Source of the DNA: Achromobacter sp. MYb9 | GTDB taxonomy: Bacteria > Pseudomonadota > Gammaproteobacteria > Burkholderiales > Burkholderiaceae_B | Reading direction: 5' to 3' | Assembly (NCBI RefSeq): GCF_002975275.1 | Contig: NZ_PCOQ01000001.1 | Location: 806,001-870,000 of the forward strand | DNA: 64,000 nt | Shown: piece after piece, positions 17,202-28,989 of the stretch | Position numbering within the stretch: position 1 is the stretch's first letter | Layout of the letters: each line of letters starts with the position of its first letter | Notes under the pieces: generated by a model | Seen by the model: the letters and a program-made list of their open reading frames with translations, nothing else | Databases searched by the model: none | Told to the model about the DNA's origin: nothing | Program-made: the position numbers and the translations under genes

Positions 17202-19340
17202 ATGACGACGAACATCCGCCCGCTGCTGGTCGAACTGCTGACCGAAGAACTTCCGCCCAAGGCCCTGCAAAAGTTGGGACAAGCCTACGCCGAAGGCGTG
17301 CGCGCCACGCTGGAGCGCCACGGCCTGTTGGCCGACGGCTGCGCCGTGACCGCGTATTCCACGCCGCGCCGCCTGGCCGTGCACCTGTCCGCCGTGCTGG
17401 CGCAGGCGCCCGACCAGCCTTACGCCGAAAAGCTGATGCCCGTGAAGATCGGCCTGACCGCCGACGGCCAGGCCACGCCGGCGCTGCAGAAAAAACTGGC
17501 CGCCAAGGGCCTCGAGAACATTGACCCGGCCACGCTGGACCGCGAATCCGACGGCAAGCAAGACTATCTGGTCGCCCGCGGCACCGCCGCCGGCGCACAA
17601 CTGGCCACGGGCTTGCAGGAAGGCATCGACACGGCGCTCAATAGCCTGCCGATTCCGAAGGTCATGCGCTACCAATTGGCCGACGGCGTCACCACCGTCA
17701 AGTTCGTGCGCCCCGCGCACGGCCTGGTCGCCCTGTTCGGCGCGGACGTCGTGCCGGTGTCCGCGCTGGGCCTCACCGCCGGCCGCGACACGCTGGGCCA
17801 CCGCTTCATGAGCAACGGCCCGGTGTCGTTCGCCGATGCCGATTCCTACGCCGCCACCCTGGCTGAAAAGGGCCGCGTCGTGGCGTCCTTCGAAGGCCGC
17901 CGCGACGAGATCCAGCGCCAGTTGCTGGACCACGCCGGCCGCCTGTCCGCCACGCTGGGCGACGACCCTGAAGTTGCCGCGCTGCTGGACGAAGTGACCG
18001 CGCTGGTCGAACACCCCACCGTTTACGTGGGCCAGTTCGAAGAGCAGTTCCTGCAAGTGCCGCAGGAATGCCTGATCCTGACCATGCGGTTGAACCAGAA
18101 GTACTTCCCGCTGTTCGACCCGGCCACCGGCCGCCTGACGCACCGCTTCCTGATCGTGAGCAACATGCACACGGACAACCCGGTGAACATCGTCGAAGGC
18201 AACCAGCGCGTGGTGCGCCCGCGTCTGGCCGATGCGCAGTTCTTCTTCGAAACCGACCGCAAGACGCCGCTGGCCGCGCGCGTCGAGCAACTGGGCTCCA
18301 TCGTTTATCACAACAAGCTGGGCACCCAGCTGGAACGCGTGGAACGCGTGCGCGCCATCGCGCGCGGCGTGGCGGGCCAACTGGGCGGCGACGTCACGGC
18401 CGCCGATCGGGCCGCCATGCTGGCCAAGGCCGACCTGGGCTCGAACATGGTGGGCGAATTCCCCGAGTTGCAGGGCATCATGGGCGCGTACTACGCCGCC
18501 GGCGACGGCGAGCCCGACAGCGTCGTGCAGGCGCTGCGTGGCCAGTACCGCAACCGCTATGACTCGCCCGTCACTGAAGACACGTTGACCGCCGCCACGC
18601 TCTTCATCGCCGAACGCGTGGAAACGCTGGTCGGCATCTGGGCCATCGGCCTGGCGCCCACGGGCGAACGCGACCCCTTCGGTCTGCGCCGCGCCGCGCT
18701 GGGCCTGATCAGCGCCTTCGAACAACTGGCCGCAGGCGGCTGGCTGAAGATCAGCGAAGACGGCCCGCTGTCCCTGGACGGCCTGCTGGAGCTGGCCGCG
18801 GGCACGTTCCCGGCCGGCAAAGTCCCGTCCGACACGCTGGCTGAAGTCCGCACCTTCATCTATGAACGCTACCGCAACCAGTTGATCAACGACTTCGACC
18901 GCAATGCGGTGGAAGCCGTCATCGCGTTGACGCCGCCGCTGCATCAAGTGGCCGAACGCGTGCGCGCCGCCGCCGCCTTCGCGCAACTACCCGAAGCCGC
19001 CAGCCTGGCCGCCGCCAACAAGCGGATTGGCAACCTGCTGAAAAAAGCCGAAGGCGAGATCGGCGCGGTGAACGCCGCCGCGTTGGTCGAGCCTGCCGAA
19101 AAGGCCCTGGCCGCCGCGGTTGCCGCCCTGCGCCCGCAGGCCGAGGCCCAGCTTGCCGCCGGCGACTTCGCCGGCAGCCTCTCCACGCTGGCGCAGGCCC
19201 GCGAACCGGTGGATGCGTTCTTTGCCGACGTCATGGTCATGGCCGAAGACCCGGCCGTGCGCGCCAACCGGCTTGCCCTGCTGGGCCAGTTGCATGGCCT
19301 GATGAACCAGGTGGCAGACATTTCCAGGCTGGCACAGTGA
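17202..19340 (+). CDS. glyS: Glycyl-tRNA synthetase beta subunit
   Basis: Beta subunit, 712 residues, which carries the tRNA-recognition and HD-like domains. It starts with the typical LLVELLTEELPPKAL and ends with the anticodon-binding-like domain (DVMVMAEDPAVRANRLALL). ADLGSNMVGEFPELQGIMG is a strongly conserved block. It abuts glyQ and overlaps gmhB by 4 bases (GTGA), so glyQ, glyS, gmhB, plsC and probably the YgjP-like gene form one operon. Confidence 0.98.
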   Translation: MTTNIRPLLVELLTEELPPKALQKLGQAYAEGVRATLERHGLLADGCAVTAYSTPRRLAVHLSAVLAQAPDQPYAEKLMPVKIGLTADGQATPALQKKLAAKGLENIDPATLDRESDGKQDYLVARGTAAGAQLATGLQEGIDTALNSLPIPKVMRYQLADGVTTVKFVRPAHGLVALFGADVVPVSALGLTAGRDTLGHRFMSNGPVSFADADSYAATLAEKGRVVASFEGRRDEIQRQLLDHAGRLSATLGDDPEVAALLDEVTALVEHPTVYVGQFEEQFLQVPQECLILTMRLNQKYFPLFDPATGRLTHRFLIVSNMHTDNPVNIVEGNQRVVRPRLADAQFFFETDRKTPLAARVEQLGSIVYHNKLGTQLERVERVRAIARGVAGQLGGDVTAADRAAMLAKADLGSNMVGEFPELQGIMGAYYAAGDGEPDSVVQALRGQYRNRYDSPVTEDTLTAATLFIAERVETLVGIWAIGLAPTGERDPFGLRRAALGLISAFEQLAAGGWLKISEDGPLSLDGLLELAAGTFPAGKVPSDTLAEVRTFIYERYRNQLINDFDRNAVEAVIALTPPLHQVAERVRAAAAFAQLPEAASLAAANKRIGNLLKKAEGEIGAVNAAALVEPAEKALAAAVAALRPQAEAQLAAGDFAGSLSTLAQAREPVDAFFADVMVMAEDPAVRANRLALLGQLHGLMNQVADISRLAQ

Positions 19341-19876
19341 AACTGATCATCCTAGACCGCGACGGCGTCATCAATCAGGACAGTGATGCGTTCGTCAAGA
19401 ATCCCGACGAGTGGATCGCGCTGCCAGGCAGCCTGCAGGCGATCGCCCGGCTCACGCAGGCGGGTTGGAAGGTGGTGGTTGCCACCAACCAGTCGGGCCT
19501 GGCGCGCGGCTTGTTCGACATGGACACGCTGACTGCCATTCACACCAAGATGCGGCGCGAGCTGGCCGCGGTGGGCGGCAGCATCGACGCCGTGTTCCTG
19601 TGCCCGCATGGTCCCGATGACAATTGCAGCTGCCGCAAGCCGCGCCCCGGCATGTTCGAGCAGATCGGCCGTCGGTACGACATCGACCTGACCGGCGTGC
19701 CGGCCGTGGGCGACTCGCTGCGCGATTTGCAGGCCTCGTCGTCCGTCGGCTGCTCGCCCTGGCTGGTGCAGACGGGCAATGGCAAGAAGACGCTGGCCAA
19801 GGGCGGCCTGCCCGACAACACGCGTGTGTGCGAAGACCTGTCGGCCGTGGCCGACACCCTGTTGCAGGACAATTGA
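19337..19876 (+). CDS. gmhB: D-glycero-beta-D-manno-heptose 1,7-bisphosphate 7-phosphatase
   Basis: HAD-family phosphatase of 179 residues that removes the 7-phosphate in ADP-heptose synthesis for the LPS inner core. The nucleophile motif DRDGVIN is at residues 6-12, VATNQSG near 50 and GDSLRD near 125. The zinc site CPHGPDDNCSCRKP is characteristic of GmhB. The GTG start overlaps the glyS stop codon. Confidence 0.95.
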   Translation: MKLIILDRDGVINQDSDAFVKNPDEWIALPGSLQAIARLTQAGWKVVVATNQSGLARGLFDMDTLTAIHTKMRRELAAVGGSIDAVFLCPHGPDDNCSCRKPRPGMFEQIGRRYDIDLTGVPAVGDSLRDLQASSSVGCSPWLVQTGNGKKTLAKGGLPDNTRVCEDLSAVADTLLQDN

Positions 19877-19880
19877 TTCG

Positions 19881-20603
19881 ATGGCCCGGCTACGTTCGCT
19901 GCTGTATTTTCTGTTCCTGGCCATCACGGTCATCCCTTACGCCATCCTCTGCATCCTGTGGGCGCCGCTGCCCCTGCACTGGCGCTACAAACTGACGGTG
20001 GGCTGGCCACGCCTGGCAATCTGGGGCGCCAAGGTCTTCTGCGGCATCCGCTGGCAGGTCAAGGGCTGGGAAAACCTGCCCGACGGCCCGGCCGTGATCC
20101 TCTCCAAGCACCAGTCGGCCTGGGAAACGCTGTTCTTCCCGGCCCACATGCCGCGTGAAGTGTGTTTCGTCTACAAGAAAGAGCTGCACATGGTGCCGTT
20201 CTTCGGCTGGGGCCTGGCGCTGCTGCGCATGATCGCCATCGACCGCGCGAAGGGCCGCGACGCGTTCGACCAGGTGGTCAAGCAAGGCCAGACCCGCATG
20301 GACGAAGGCCGCTGGCCCTTGCTGTTTCCCGAAGGCACGCGCGTCGCCCCAGGCAAAACGGCGCGCTTCAAGATGGGCGGCGCGCTGCTTGCCTCGCGCA
20401 CCGGCGCGGTCGTCATTCCCGTGGCGCATAACGCCGGGGAGTGCTGGCGGCGCAACGCTTTCGTCAAATATCCTGGCCTCGTCACCCTATCGATCGGTCC
20501 CGCGATAGAATCCAAGGGACTCTCCCCCGATGAACTGAACCAAAAGGTACAGGAATGGATCGAAGGGGAAATGCGGCGTCTCAATCCCGAAAGGTATGTC
20601 TAG
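19881..20603 (+). CDS. plsC: 1-acyl-sn-glycerol-3-phosphate acyltransferase
   Basis: Makes phosphatidic acid by acylating lysophosphatidic acid at the membrane. It has 240 residues with a hydrophobic N-terminal segment (LLYFLFLAITVIPYAILCIL). Acyltransferase motif I reads HQSAWET, so the usual HX4D is HX4E here. This appears to be tolerated in betaproteobacterial homologues but is worth noting. Motif III FPEGTRVAPGK and the downstream IPVAHNAGE are clear. The gene starts 4 bases after gmhB and overlaps the next gene by 8 bases. Confidence 0.93.
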   Translation: MARLRSLLYFLFLAITVIPYAILCILWAPLPLHWRYKLTVGWPRLAIWGAKVFCGIRWQVKGWENLPDGPAVILSKHQSAWETLFFPAHMPREVCFVYKKELHMVPFFGWGLALLRMIAIDRAKGRDAFDQVVKQGQTRMDEGRWPLLFPEGTRVAPGKTARFKMGGALLASRTGAVVIPVAHNAGECWRRNAFVKYPGLVTLSIGPAIESKGLSPDELNQKVQEWIEGEMRRLNPERYV

Positions 20604-21636
20604 CACTGATCAGCTCGAACTCCTGTTCGACGTGCAAGAAGACGACGCGCCCCAGGGCGCGTCGCCGCTGATCGCCACGCCGAAGCCGCAAGACGCACCT
20701 CGGCCCGCCGCGCCGCGCAGCGCGCCTCCGCCTGCTGCCGCCCCGCAGCCTGCCCCCCCTCAGCCGCGTACCCCGAAGACGTTGTTCCCCGATGCGCAGA
20801 CGGGTTCCGCCCCTGCAGGCGAACCGCTGCTGACGTTGTCGCCCAATGCGTCGTCCCGGGTGCCCACGCCCTGCCCCGACCCGCTGCCCCCCGGCGCGCG
20901 CTGGCGTGAAGTGCCCACGGAACATCAGCCCATCGGCTTCGTGCTGTTGCGCTCGCGCCGTCGCAGCATCGGCTTCGTGATCACCGACGACGGCCTGCGC
21001 GTCACCGCGCCCAGCTGGGTCACGCTGGCGCAGATCGATGACGCAGTGCGTGAAAAGGCGCGCTGGATCCTTGCCAAGCTGCGTGAATGGCATGCCCGCA
21101 AGCAGCAATTGGCCATGGCGCACACGCGTTGGCAGCCGGGCGGCGAACTGCCCTATCTGGGCAAGCGCATCCTGATCGGCGTGGGCGGCGATAGCCGCCA
21201 GGCCCGGCTGTCCGGCGACGCGGACGCGCCGCAAGACGGCGACACCCTCTGGCTGGCCCTGCCGTCCACGGCCGAGCAAAGCCGCATCCGCGATTCCGCG
21301 CAGGCCTGGCTGCAGCAGCGCGCCGGTGCCTGGTTCGGCGCGCGGCTGGCGCACTTCCTGCAGATCAGCGGCCTGAAGATCCGCCGCTGGCGGCTGTCGT
21401 CCGCCGCCACGCGCTGGGGCTCCTGCACCAGCGACGGCAACATCATGCTGAACTGGCGGCTGATCCATTTCGCGCCTGCCATCATCGATTACGTCATCGC
21501 GCACGAGCTCGCGCATCTGCGCGAGATGAACCACAGCCAGGACTTCTGGCGCGAGGTGGGGCATATCCTGCCCGACTTCGAAGACGCCAAGAACATCCTG
21601 CGGCGCCACGACCCTGCTTCCCTTCCGCAGTTCTAG
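20596..21636 (+). CDS. YgjP-like zinc metallopeptidase domain protein
   Basis: A 346-residue protein. The first about 100 residues are low-complexity and rich in proline and alanine. The C-terminal part is the YgjP/DUF45 metallopeptidase-like domain, with WGSCTSDGNIMLNWRL followed by the HExxH zinc motif in IAHELAHLREMNHSQDFW (about residue 302). The family is conserved but the substrate is not known. The ATG lies inside the end of plsC, suggesting coupled translation. Confidence 0.88.
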   Translation: MSSTDQLELLFDVQEDDAPQGASPLIATPKPQDAPRPAAPRSAPPPAAAPQPAPPQPRTPKTLFPDAQTGSAPAGEPLLTLSPNASSRVPTPCPDPLPPGARWREVPTEHQPIGFVLLRSRRRSIGFVITDDGLRVTAPSWVTLAQIDDAVREKARWILAKLREWHARKQQLAMAHTRWQPGGELPYLGKRILIGVGGDSRQARLSGDADAPQDGDTLWLALPSTAEQSRIRDSAQAWLQQRAGAWFGARLAHFLQISGLKIRRWRLSSAATRWGSCTSDGNIMLNWRLIHFAPAIIDYVIAHELAHLREMNHSQDFWREVGHILPDFEDAKNILRRHDPASLPQF

Positions 21637-21657
21637 AAGCCCCTCTGGAGAGACAAG

Positions 21658-22800
21658 ATGCTTCTGCTCATTCCCGGCCCGGTCACGACCGACGCGCGGG
21701 TGAAGGCCGCCATGGCGCAGGACTACGCGCCGTGGGACAACGATTTCCGCGAGACCTACCGTCAGGTCTGCGCGGGGGTGCTGCGCGCGGCGCAGGCGTC
21801 GTCCGACACGCATGCCGCGCTGGCGCTGCCCGGCTGCGGCCACTTCGCGGTGGAAGCCGCGATCCGTACCTTCGTGCCGCCCGGCGGACGTTTGCTGGCG
21901 CCGTCCACCGGCGCCTACGCCTCACGCCTGCAGAAGCTGGCGGGCGACGCGGGCCGGGTCGCCGTGCCCCTGCCCGTCGCCGCGACGGCGCGCGTGGACC
22001 CGGTCGCCGTCGCGGCGGCGCTGGAACGGGACCCCACGCTGACGCATCTGGCGCTGGTCTATAGCGAAACCGGCAGCGGCATCTGCCATGACGTGCCCGA
22101 GCTGGCTCGCGTTGCCCACGCGATGGGCCGCCGCGTCATCATCGACGCGGTATCCGCCTTCGGCGCGCTGCCATTGGACCTGTCCGCCCTGCCCGCGGTC
22201 GACGCCGTCGTGCTGACGGCCAACAAGTGCCTGGAAGGGCTGCCGGGCGCCGCCTTCGTGGTGGCCCGCGTGGACCGCCTGGAAGCCGCGCGCGGCAACG
22301 CGGGCAGTTGGTCGCTGGACCTGGCCGACATCCATCAGCACACGCTGGCGCCCAACGCCGGGCCCCGATTCACGCCGCCCGCGCCTACCCTGGCGGCGCT
22401 GGCCGTGGCGCTGGGCCTCTTTGAACAGGAAGGCCGAGAGGCCCGCCTGGCCCGCTACACGGCCAACATGCGCACGCTATATGATGGCGTGATCGAGCTA
22501 GGCTTGTCGCCCTACCTGCCGCGCGACCTGCAGGGCCCCATCGTCGTCAACGTCTGCGCGCCAGACGCCCCGACCTGGAACCTGCAGCTGTTCGTGGATG
22601 CCCTCAAGGCACGCGGCTACGTGCTCAGCAATTTCAGCAACACCGAACAACCCACGTTCCGGGTCGGCTGCATCGGCGCCTTTGGCGCGGACCAGATGCG
22701 GCAGGCGGTCGTCGCCATGGGCGGCGCACTGCGCGACATCGGCATTACACGGCAACACTCCGGCAACCCCGGGTTCATGCCCCAACCCCTCATCGCCTAA
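21658..22800 (+). CDS. phnW: Class V aminotransferase, 2-aminoethylphosphonate-pyruvate transaminase-like
   Basis: PLP-dependent fold type I aminotransferase of 380 residues. It opens with [18 protein letters not shown] and carries the PLP lysine in [11 protein letters not shown] (about residue 193), the form typical of PhnW. PhnW converts 2-aminoethylphosphonate and pyruvate to phosphonoacetaldehyde and alanine. No phosphonatase (phnX) or phosphonate transporter is adjacent, so the substrate could also be another small amine or an alanine/serine-glyoxylate pair. GGAGAG precedes the ATG. Confidence 0.78.
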   Translation: MLLLIPGPVTTDARVKAAMAQDYAPWDNDFRETYRQVCAGVLRAAQASSDTHAALALPGCGHFAVEAAIRTFVPPGGRLLAPSTGAYASRLQKLAGDAGRVAVPLPVAATARVDPVAVAAALERDPTLTHLALVYSETGSGICHDVPELARVAHAMGRRVIIDAVSAFGALPLDLSALPAVDAVVLTANKCLEGLPGAAFVVARVDRLEAARGNAGSWSLDLADIHQHTLAPNAGPRFTPPAPTLAALAVALGLFEQEGREARLARYTANMRTLYDGVIELGLSPYLPRDLQGPIVVNVCAPDAPTWNLQLFVDALKARGYVLSNFSNTEQPTFRVGCIGAFGADQMRQAVVAMGGALRDIGITRQHSGNPGFMPQPLIA

Positions 22801-22811
22801 GGAAGACCTCC

Positions 22812-23207
22812 ATGCGTATGCTCCACACCATGCTGCGAGTCGGCAATCTTGATCAGTCCATCGATTTCTACACCAACGTGCTCGGCATGCGCGTCCTGCG
22901 CCGCAACGACTACCCGGAAGGCAAGTTCACGCTGGCGTTCGTGGGTTATCAAGACGAGTCCGAAGGCGCGGTCATCGAACTGACCCACAACTGGGACACC
23001 GAAAAGTACGACCTGGGCAACGGCTACGGCCACATCGCGCTGGAAGTGGACAACGCCTACGAAGCCTGTGACAAGGTCAAGGAACGCGGCGGCAAAGTCA
23101 CCCGCGAAGCCGGCCCGATGAAGCACGGCAAGACGGTCATCGCGTTCGTGGAAGATCCCGACGGCTACAAGATCGAGTTCATCCAGAAGAAAGACCGACA
23201 AGACTGA
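22812..23207 (+). CDS. gloA: Lactoylglutathione lyase (glyoxalase I)
   Basis: Converts the methylglyoxal-glutathione hemithioacetal to S-lactoylglutathione. It has 131 residues, standard for the bacterial enzyme. The four metal ligands are in place: His in MLHTMLRVG, Glu in AVIELTHNW, His in GYGHIALEV and Glu in GYKIEFI. A 10-base gap separates it from phnW, with GGAAGA as ribosome site, and def follows after 4 bases. Confidence 0.97.
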   Translation: MRMLHTMLRVGNLDQSIDFYTNVLGMRVLRRNDYPEGKFTLAFVGYQDESEGAVIELTHNWDTEKYDLGNGYGHIALEVDNAYEACDKVKERGGKVTREAGPMKHGKTVIAFVEDPDGYKIEFIQKKDRQD

Positions 23208-23211
23208 AACC

Positions 23212-23745
23212 ATGATTCATCCCATTCTGAAAATGGGCGACCCGCGCCTGTTGCGCGTGGCGGCGCCTGTTGATCGCTTCGACACGCCGGAGCTGCACGC
23301 CCTGATCGACGACATGTTCGAAACCATGGCGGCTGCACAAGGCGTGGGTTTGGCCGCGCCGCAGATCGGCGTGGACTTGCAACTGGTGATCTTCGGCTTC
23401 GACCGCAACGAGCGCTACCCCGACGCGCCGCCCGTGCCGCAAACCATCCTGTGCAATCCCGTCATCACGCCGCTATCCGACGAGATGGAAGACGGCTGGG
23501 AAGGCTGCCTGTCGGTGCCGGGCCTGCGCGGCCAGGTGCCGCGCTACCGCCACATCCGCTACAGCGGGCGCGACCCCTATGGCCAGTTGATCGAGCGAGA
23601 AGCCGAAGGCTTCCACGCCCGCGTGGTACAGCACGAGTGCGACCACCTGATTGGCCGCCTCTATCCGTCGCGCATCCAGGATTTCTCGAAGTTCGGCTTC
23701 ACTGAAATCCTGTTTCCGGGCATGGACCCGAACGCCGACGACTAG
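23212..23745 (+). CDS. def: Peptide deformylase
   Basis: Removes the formyl group from nascent proteins using a metal ion. It has 177 residues with the three family motifs: [18 protein letters not shown] and QHECDH. The [17 protein letters not shown] form of the middle region and the [10 protein letters not shown] tail suggest a second, Def2-like paralogue rather than the fmt-linked enzyme; fmt is not present here. Its stop overlaps the stop of the convergent acyl-CoA dehydrogenase gene. Confidence 0.96.
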   Translation: MIHPILKMGDPRLLRVAAPVDRFDTPELHALIDDMFETMAAAQGVGLAAPQIGVDLQLVIFGFDRNERYPDAPPVPQTILCNPVITPLSDEMEDGWEGCLSVPGLRGQVPRYRHIRYSGRDPYGQLIEREAEGFHARVVQHECDHLIGRLYPSRIQDFSKFGFTEILFPGMDPNADD

Positions 23746-26027
23746 GCGATTGGGTTCGCATTTGGGTCTGGAGCCTGCGGCGACAACTCCGCTGGCGCGA
23801 AATCATCCACCTGCAAGACCTTCGACACCATGGCCTCCGCCGCTTCCAGCTGCGCGGCCTGCGAGTCGGTGATCGCGCCGCGCTGATGCGCTTCGCGCCA
23901 GTCGCGCACACCCGATTGGCGCAGACGGTCGCGGATCGGTTGCACGGCGTCCACCAACGCGAAGGCGCGGGCCAGATCAGCCAATGGGTCCTGGCCTGCG
24001 CGGCCCGCCCCCAACAGCACGCCGGCGGACGGGGCACTGGCCGGCTCGCGATGCAGGTCGGCCGCCAATCGCACATGCGTGGGCGACGGCTTCAGCAGCA
24101 GTTCGGCGCACTCGCGCGTCAAGGCGTCATTCGGCCCCCTGGCCAGGCGGAGCGGCAGGATGGCCGCGCGCAATCCCCAGGCCAGCACCCGTCCCGGCAA
24201 ATTGCGCAACACCTGGTCCAGGCTCTTTTCAATCGTGGCATAGCCCTGCTCCATGCACCAATGCACCAGCGGCAGGTCATCGTGCTTGCGCCCTTCATCC
24301 TCCCAGCGCTTGAGTACCGCCGACAGCAGGTAAAGCTCGGACAGAATGTCGCCCAGCCGCGCCGAGATCATTTCACGCCGCTTCAACCCACCGCCCAATT
24401 GCGCCAACGTGGCGTCCGCCAGCAACGCGAAGCCGGATGCATAGCGCCCCAGCCGCCGGTAATGGCCGGCCGTCGGGCCCGACACCGGAGAAGGCGCCAG
24501 CACGGCCCCCGTCCAGGCGCGGCCGATGGCGCGCAGCGTGTTCTTTCCGGCATGGCGCAAATGCCGCCAGAACACGTCGTGGAAAACCTCGATGCCGCGC
24601 TCTTCGTCCGGATTGGCCAGCGCCAGCATTTCCGGCATCAGGTACGGATGGGCCCGGATAGCGCCCTGGCCGAAGATGATGAGGTTGCGCGTCAGGATGT
24701 TGGCGCCTTCGACCGTGATGGCGATCGGCACCGCGCGGTATAAGCCGCCCAGATAGTTGCCGGGGCCGTCCATCACGGCGCGCCCGGCATGCACGTCCAT
24801 CGCGGCGTTCACCGAGCTGCGCATCCGCTCGGTCGCGTGGTATTTCATGATGCCCGACACGACGGCCGGCTTCACGTCCTGGTTCAGCGCGGCGCAGGTC
24901 AGCCGCCGGGCCGCTTCCACCATGTAGGCATTGCCGGCCAGGCTGGCCAACTGTTCCTGCACCCCTTCGAACTTGCCGACCGGGATGCCGAACTGCTCGC
25001 GCACCCGCGCGTACATGCCCGTGGTGTGCGCGCACATCACGGCGGCGGCGGCTGACAGCGACGGCAGCGAAATGCCGCGCCCCGCGGCCAGCGCGCTCAT
25101 CAGCATCTTCCAGCCCTGGCCCGCGCGGGCCTCGCCGCCGATCAGGGCGTCCAACGGCACGAACACGTCGCGGCCGGTGTTGGGACCGTTCTGGAACACC
25201 TGCATCGCAGGCAGATGGCGCCGGCCGATCTCCACGCCCGGCGCTTCGGTGGGCACCAGCGCCACCGAAATGCCGATGTCCGTGGGGCCGCCCAGGATGC
25301 CGTCGGGGTCGGACATTTTGAACGCCAGGCCCAGCACCGTCGCGACCGGCCCCAGCGTGATGTAACGCTTATGCCAGTTCAGCCGGATACCGATGAGTTC
25401 GCGGCCCTCCACGACCTGGCGGCAGACAATGCCCGTATCCACCATGGAGGCGGCATCCGAGCCGGCCTCGGGGCTCGTCAAGCCGAAGCACGGCACCTCT
25501 CGGCCATCGGCCAGGCGCGGCAGCCAGTAGTCGCGCTGCGCGGGCGTGCCGAACTGCATCAGCAATTCGCCCGGCCCCAGCGAATTCGGCACCATGACCG
25601 TCACGCCGGCCGTAATGGAATACGCCGAAATCCGCCTGACGACTTCGGAATGCGCATAAGGGGAAAAGCCCAGGCCGCCGTAACGGCGCGGGATGATCAT
25701 GCCGAAGAAGCGTTGCGCCTTCAGGAAGGCCCAGACCTGCGGCGGCAGGTCGCGCCGGTTCCAGGTGATGTCCCACTCGTCCAGCATGGCGCACAGCTGC
25801 GCCACGGGGCCGTCGATGAACGCCTGCTCTTCGCGGGTCAGCGTGGCGGCGGGCACGTCCAGCAGCTTGCGCCAATCGGGATTTCCCGTGAACAGGTCGG
25901 CATCCCACCAGGTGTCTCCGGCCTCGATGGCCTCGCGCTCGGTGGCCGACATGGCCGGCAACGCGTTGCGCGCCCAGCGATACGCGGGTTCCGAGATGCG
26001 GCGCCGGCGCCAGGCATTGAAATCCAT
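23742..26027 (-). CDS. fadE: FadE-like acyl-CoA dehydrogenase
   Basis: Large acyl-CoA dehydrogenase of 761 residues, like gammaproteobacterial FadE (about 815) and unlike the usual 380-residue enzymes. The flavin-binding middle domain contains [14 protein letters not shown] and the C-terminal domain has [20 protein letters not shown]. The extra C-terminal region (DUF1974-like) is present. It catalyses the first step of fatty acid beta-oxidation. It is transcribed alone, convergent with def. Confidence 0.9.
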   Translation of the reverse strand: MDFNAWRRRRISEPAYRWARNALPAMSATEREAIEAGDTWWDADLFTGNPDWRKLLDVPAATLTREEQAFIDGPVAQLCAMLDEWDITWNRRDLPPQVWAFLKAQRFFGMIIPRRYGGLGFSPYAHSEVVRRISAYSITAGVTVMVPNSLGPGELLMQFGTPAQRDYWLPRLADGREVPCFGLTSPEAGSDAASMVDTGIVCRQVVEGRELIGIRLNWHKRYITLGPVATVLGLAFKMSDPDGILGGPTDIGISVALVPTEAPGVEIGRRHLPAMQVFQNGPNTGRDVFVPLDALIGGEARAGQGWKMLMSALAAGRGISLPSLSAAAAVMCAHTTGMYARVREQFGIPVGKFEGVQEQLASLAGNAYMVEAARRLTCAALNQDVKPAVVSGIMKYHATERMRSSVNAAMDVHAGRAVMDGPGNYLGGLYRAVPIAITVEGANILTRNLIIFGQGAIRAHPYLMPEMLALANPDEERGIEVFHDVFWRHLRHAGKNTLRAIGRAWTGAVLAPSPVSGPTAGHYRRLGRYASGFALLADATLAQLGGGLKRREMISARLGDILSELYLLSAVLKRWEDEGRKHDDLPLVHWCMEQGYATIEKSLDQVLRNLPGRVLAWGLRAAILPLRLARGPNDALTRECAELLLKPSPTHVRLAADLHREPASAPSAGVLLGAGRAGQDPLADLARAFALVDAVQPIRDRLRQSGVRDWREAHQRGAITDSQAAQLEAAEAMVSKVLQVDDFAPAELSPQAPDPNANPIA

Positions 26028-26174
26028 GCGTGTCCCCCACTGTAATGGCCCTAGGGCGTATCAGGCCAAAGTACCAGAATTGGCGGGGCGCGGCCAAGCC
26101 TGGGCGTGCTGACTCTGCGACAATGGGCGTCGCCGCGCTGGTGCGCAATCAACCGCTATCCGGGCACTTTCCGC

Positions 26175-27404
26175 ATGCTGAACAAACTCTGGCTGGGCTT
26201 TTTCCTGACTGCCGCCGCAGCCGCCCTGTACCGCTGGCTGGCCGTCGGCGACCCCGACGTCTTCCGGCTAATGGTGGCCAGCCTGTTCGACATGGCGCGC
26301 GTATCCGTGGAAGTCATGGTGCTGCTGTTTGGCACGCTGACGCTGTGGCTGGGGTTCCTGCGCATCGCGGAAGGCGCCGGCCTGGTGGAAAAACTGGCCC
26401 GCCTGCTGGGGCCGCTGTTCGCGCGCCTGATGCCTGGCGTGCCGCGCAACCATCCCGCCATCGGCCTGATCACGCTGAACTTTGCCGCCAACGGCCTGGG
26501 ACTGGACAACGCGGCCACGCCGATCGGCCTGCGCGCCATGCGCGAGCTGCAGTCGCTGAACCCCACGCCTGAAACCGCCAGCAACGCCCAGATTCTCTTC
26601 CTGGTGCTGAACGCATCGTCGCTGACGTTGCTGCCCGTCACGCTATTCATGTTCCGCGCGCAACAGGGCGCGGCCGACCCCACACTGGTGTTCCTGCCGA
26701 TCCTGCTGGCCACCAGCGCCTCCACTTTGGCGGGTTTCCTGGCGGTGGCGGCCTGCCAGCGGCTGCGCCTGACGGATCCCGTCGTGATGTTATGGCTGGG
26801 CGGCGCGGCGCTGATCATGGGCGGCTTCATGGCGCTGCTGGCCAGCATGTCGGCCGCTGCCATCGCGTCGCTGTCGTCGCTGCTGGGCAACCTGGCGCTG
26901 TTCGGCATCCTCCTGGCATTCCTGGTCGTGGGCGCCTGGAAAAAGGTCCCCGTCTACGAGGCCTTCATCGAAGGAGCCAAGGAAGGCTTCGACATCGCCA
27001 AGAGCCTGCTGCCCTATCTGGTGGCGATGCTGTGCGCCGTAGGCGTGCTGCGGGCGTCGGGCGCGTTGGATTTCCTGCTTGACGGCATCCGGTGGCTGGC
27101 GCAGTACGCCGGCTGGGACACGCGTTTCGTCGACGCCTTGCCTACGGCGCTGGTCAAGCCATTTTCGGGCAGCGCGGCACGCGCCATGATGCTGGAAACC
27201 ATGGCACATCATGGCGTGGACAGCTTCCCCGCGCTGCTGGCCGCGATCATGCAAGGCAGCACGGAAACCACCTTCTACGTGCTGGCGGTGTATTTCGGGT
27301 CGGTGGGGATTTTGCGCGCCCGCCACGCGGTGGGCTGCGCGCTGATCGCCGACCTGGCCGGCGTGCTGGCCGCGATCGGCGTGTGCTACTGGTTCTTCGG
27401 TTAA
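26175..27404 (+). CDS. Spore-maturation-like SpmA-SpmB fusion (nucleoside recognition domain membrane protein)
   Basis: Integral membrane protein of 409 residues with two nucleoside-recognition (Gate) domains. The N-terminal half resembles SpmA (LNFAANGLGLDNAATPIGL with LRAMRELQ) and the C-terminal half SpmB (EGAKEGFDIAKSLLPYLVAM, KPFSGSAARAMMLE, MQGSTETTFYVLAVYFG). In Firmicutes these are two spore-maturation proteins; here they are fused in a non-sporulating lineage, where the function is unknown and transport is suspected. Several transmembrane helices are evident. The ATG at 26175 suits the hydrophobic start, but no good ribosome site is visible and a GTG at 26106 is possible. Confidence 0.85.
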   Translation: MLNKLWLGFFLTAAAAALYRWLAVGDPDVFRLMVASLFDMARVSVEVMVLLFGTLTLWLGFLRIAEGAGLVEKLARLLGPLFARLMPGVPRNHPAIGLITLNFAANGLGLDNAATPIGLRAMRELQSLNPTPETASNAQILFLVLNASSLTLLPVTLFMFRAQQGAADPTLVFLPILLATSASTLAGFLAVAACQRLRLTDPVVMLWLGGAALIMGGFMALLASMSAAAIASLSSLLGNLALFGILLAFLVVGAWKKVPVYEAFIEGAKEGFDIAKSLLPYLVAMLCAVGVLRASGALDFLLDGIRWLAQYAGWDTRFVDALPTALVKPFSGSAARAMMLETMAHHGVDSFPALLAAIMQGSTETTFYVLAVYFGSVGILRARHAVGCALIADLAGVLAAIGVCYWFFG

Positions 27405-27411
27405 GCGCCAC

Positions 27412-27431
27412 GGCGGGGCTTGCGCCCCGCC
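27412..27431. terminator. Hairpin between convergent genes
   Basis: Two perfect 8-base arms (27412-27419, 27424-27431) with a 4-base loop lie between the stops of the SpmAB-like gene and pyk. It is GC-rich and lacks a T-run on either strand, so it is a plausible but imperfect two-way terminator. Confidence 0.5.
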
Positions 27432-27441
27432 CTTGCCAGCC

Positions 27442-28884
<1,443 letters not shown>

Positions 28885-28989
28885 GACGGTCCACTCTCGC
28901 AAAAACAACGAAAGCGCTATGGTACGCCGCCTGCGTCCGCACGGGTATCATGGTCGTCACCCTGACCTTCAACGAGCCCAGACAAACCC

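Noticed and set aside
16194..18986. A 930-codon open frame on the minus strand
   Set aside because: It is antisense to the clearly real glyQ and glyS genes, has no recognisable domain and shows the His, Gln, Arg and Gly-rich composition expected of a GC-rich shadow frame.
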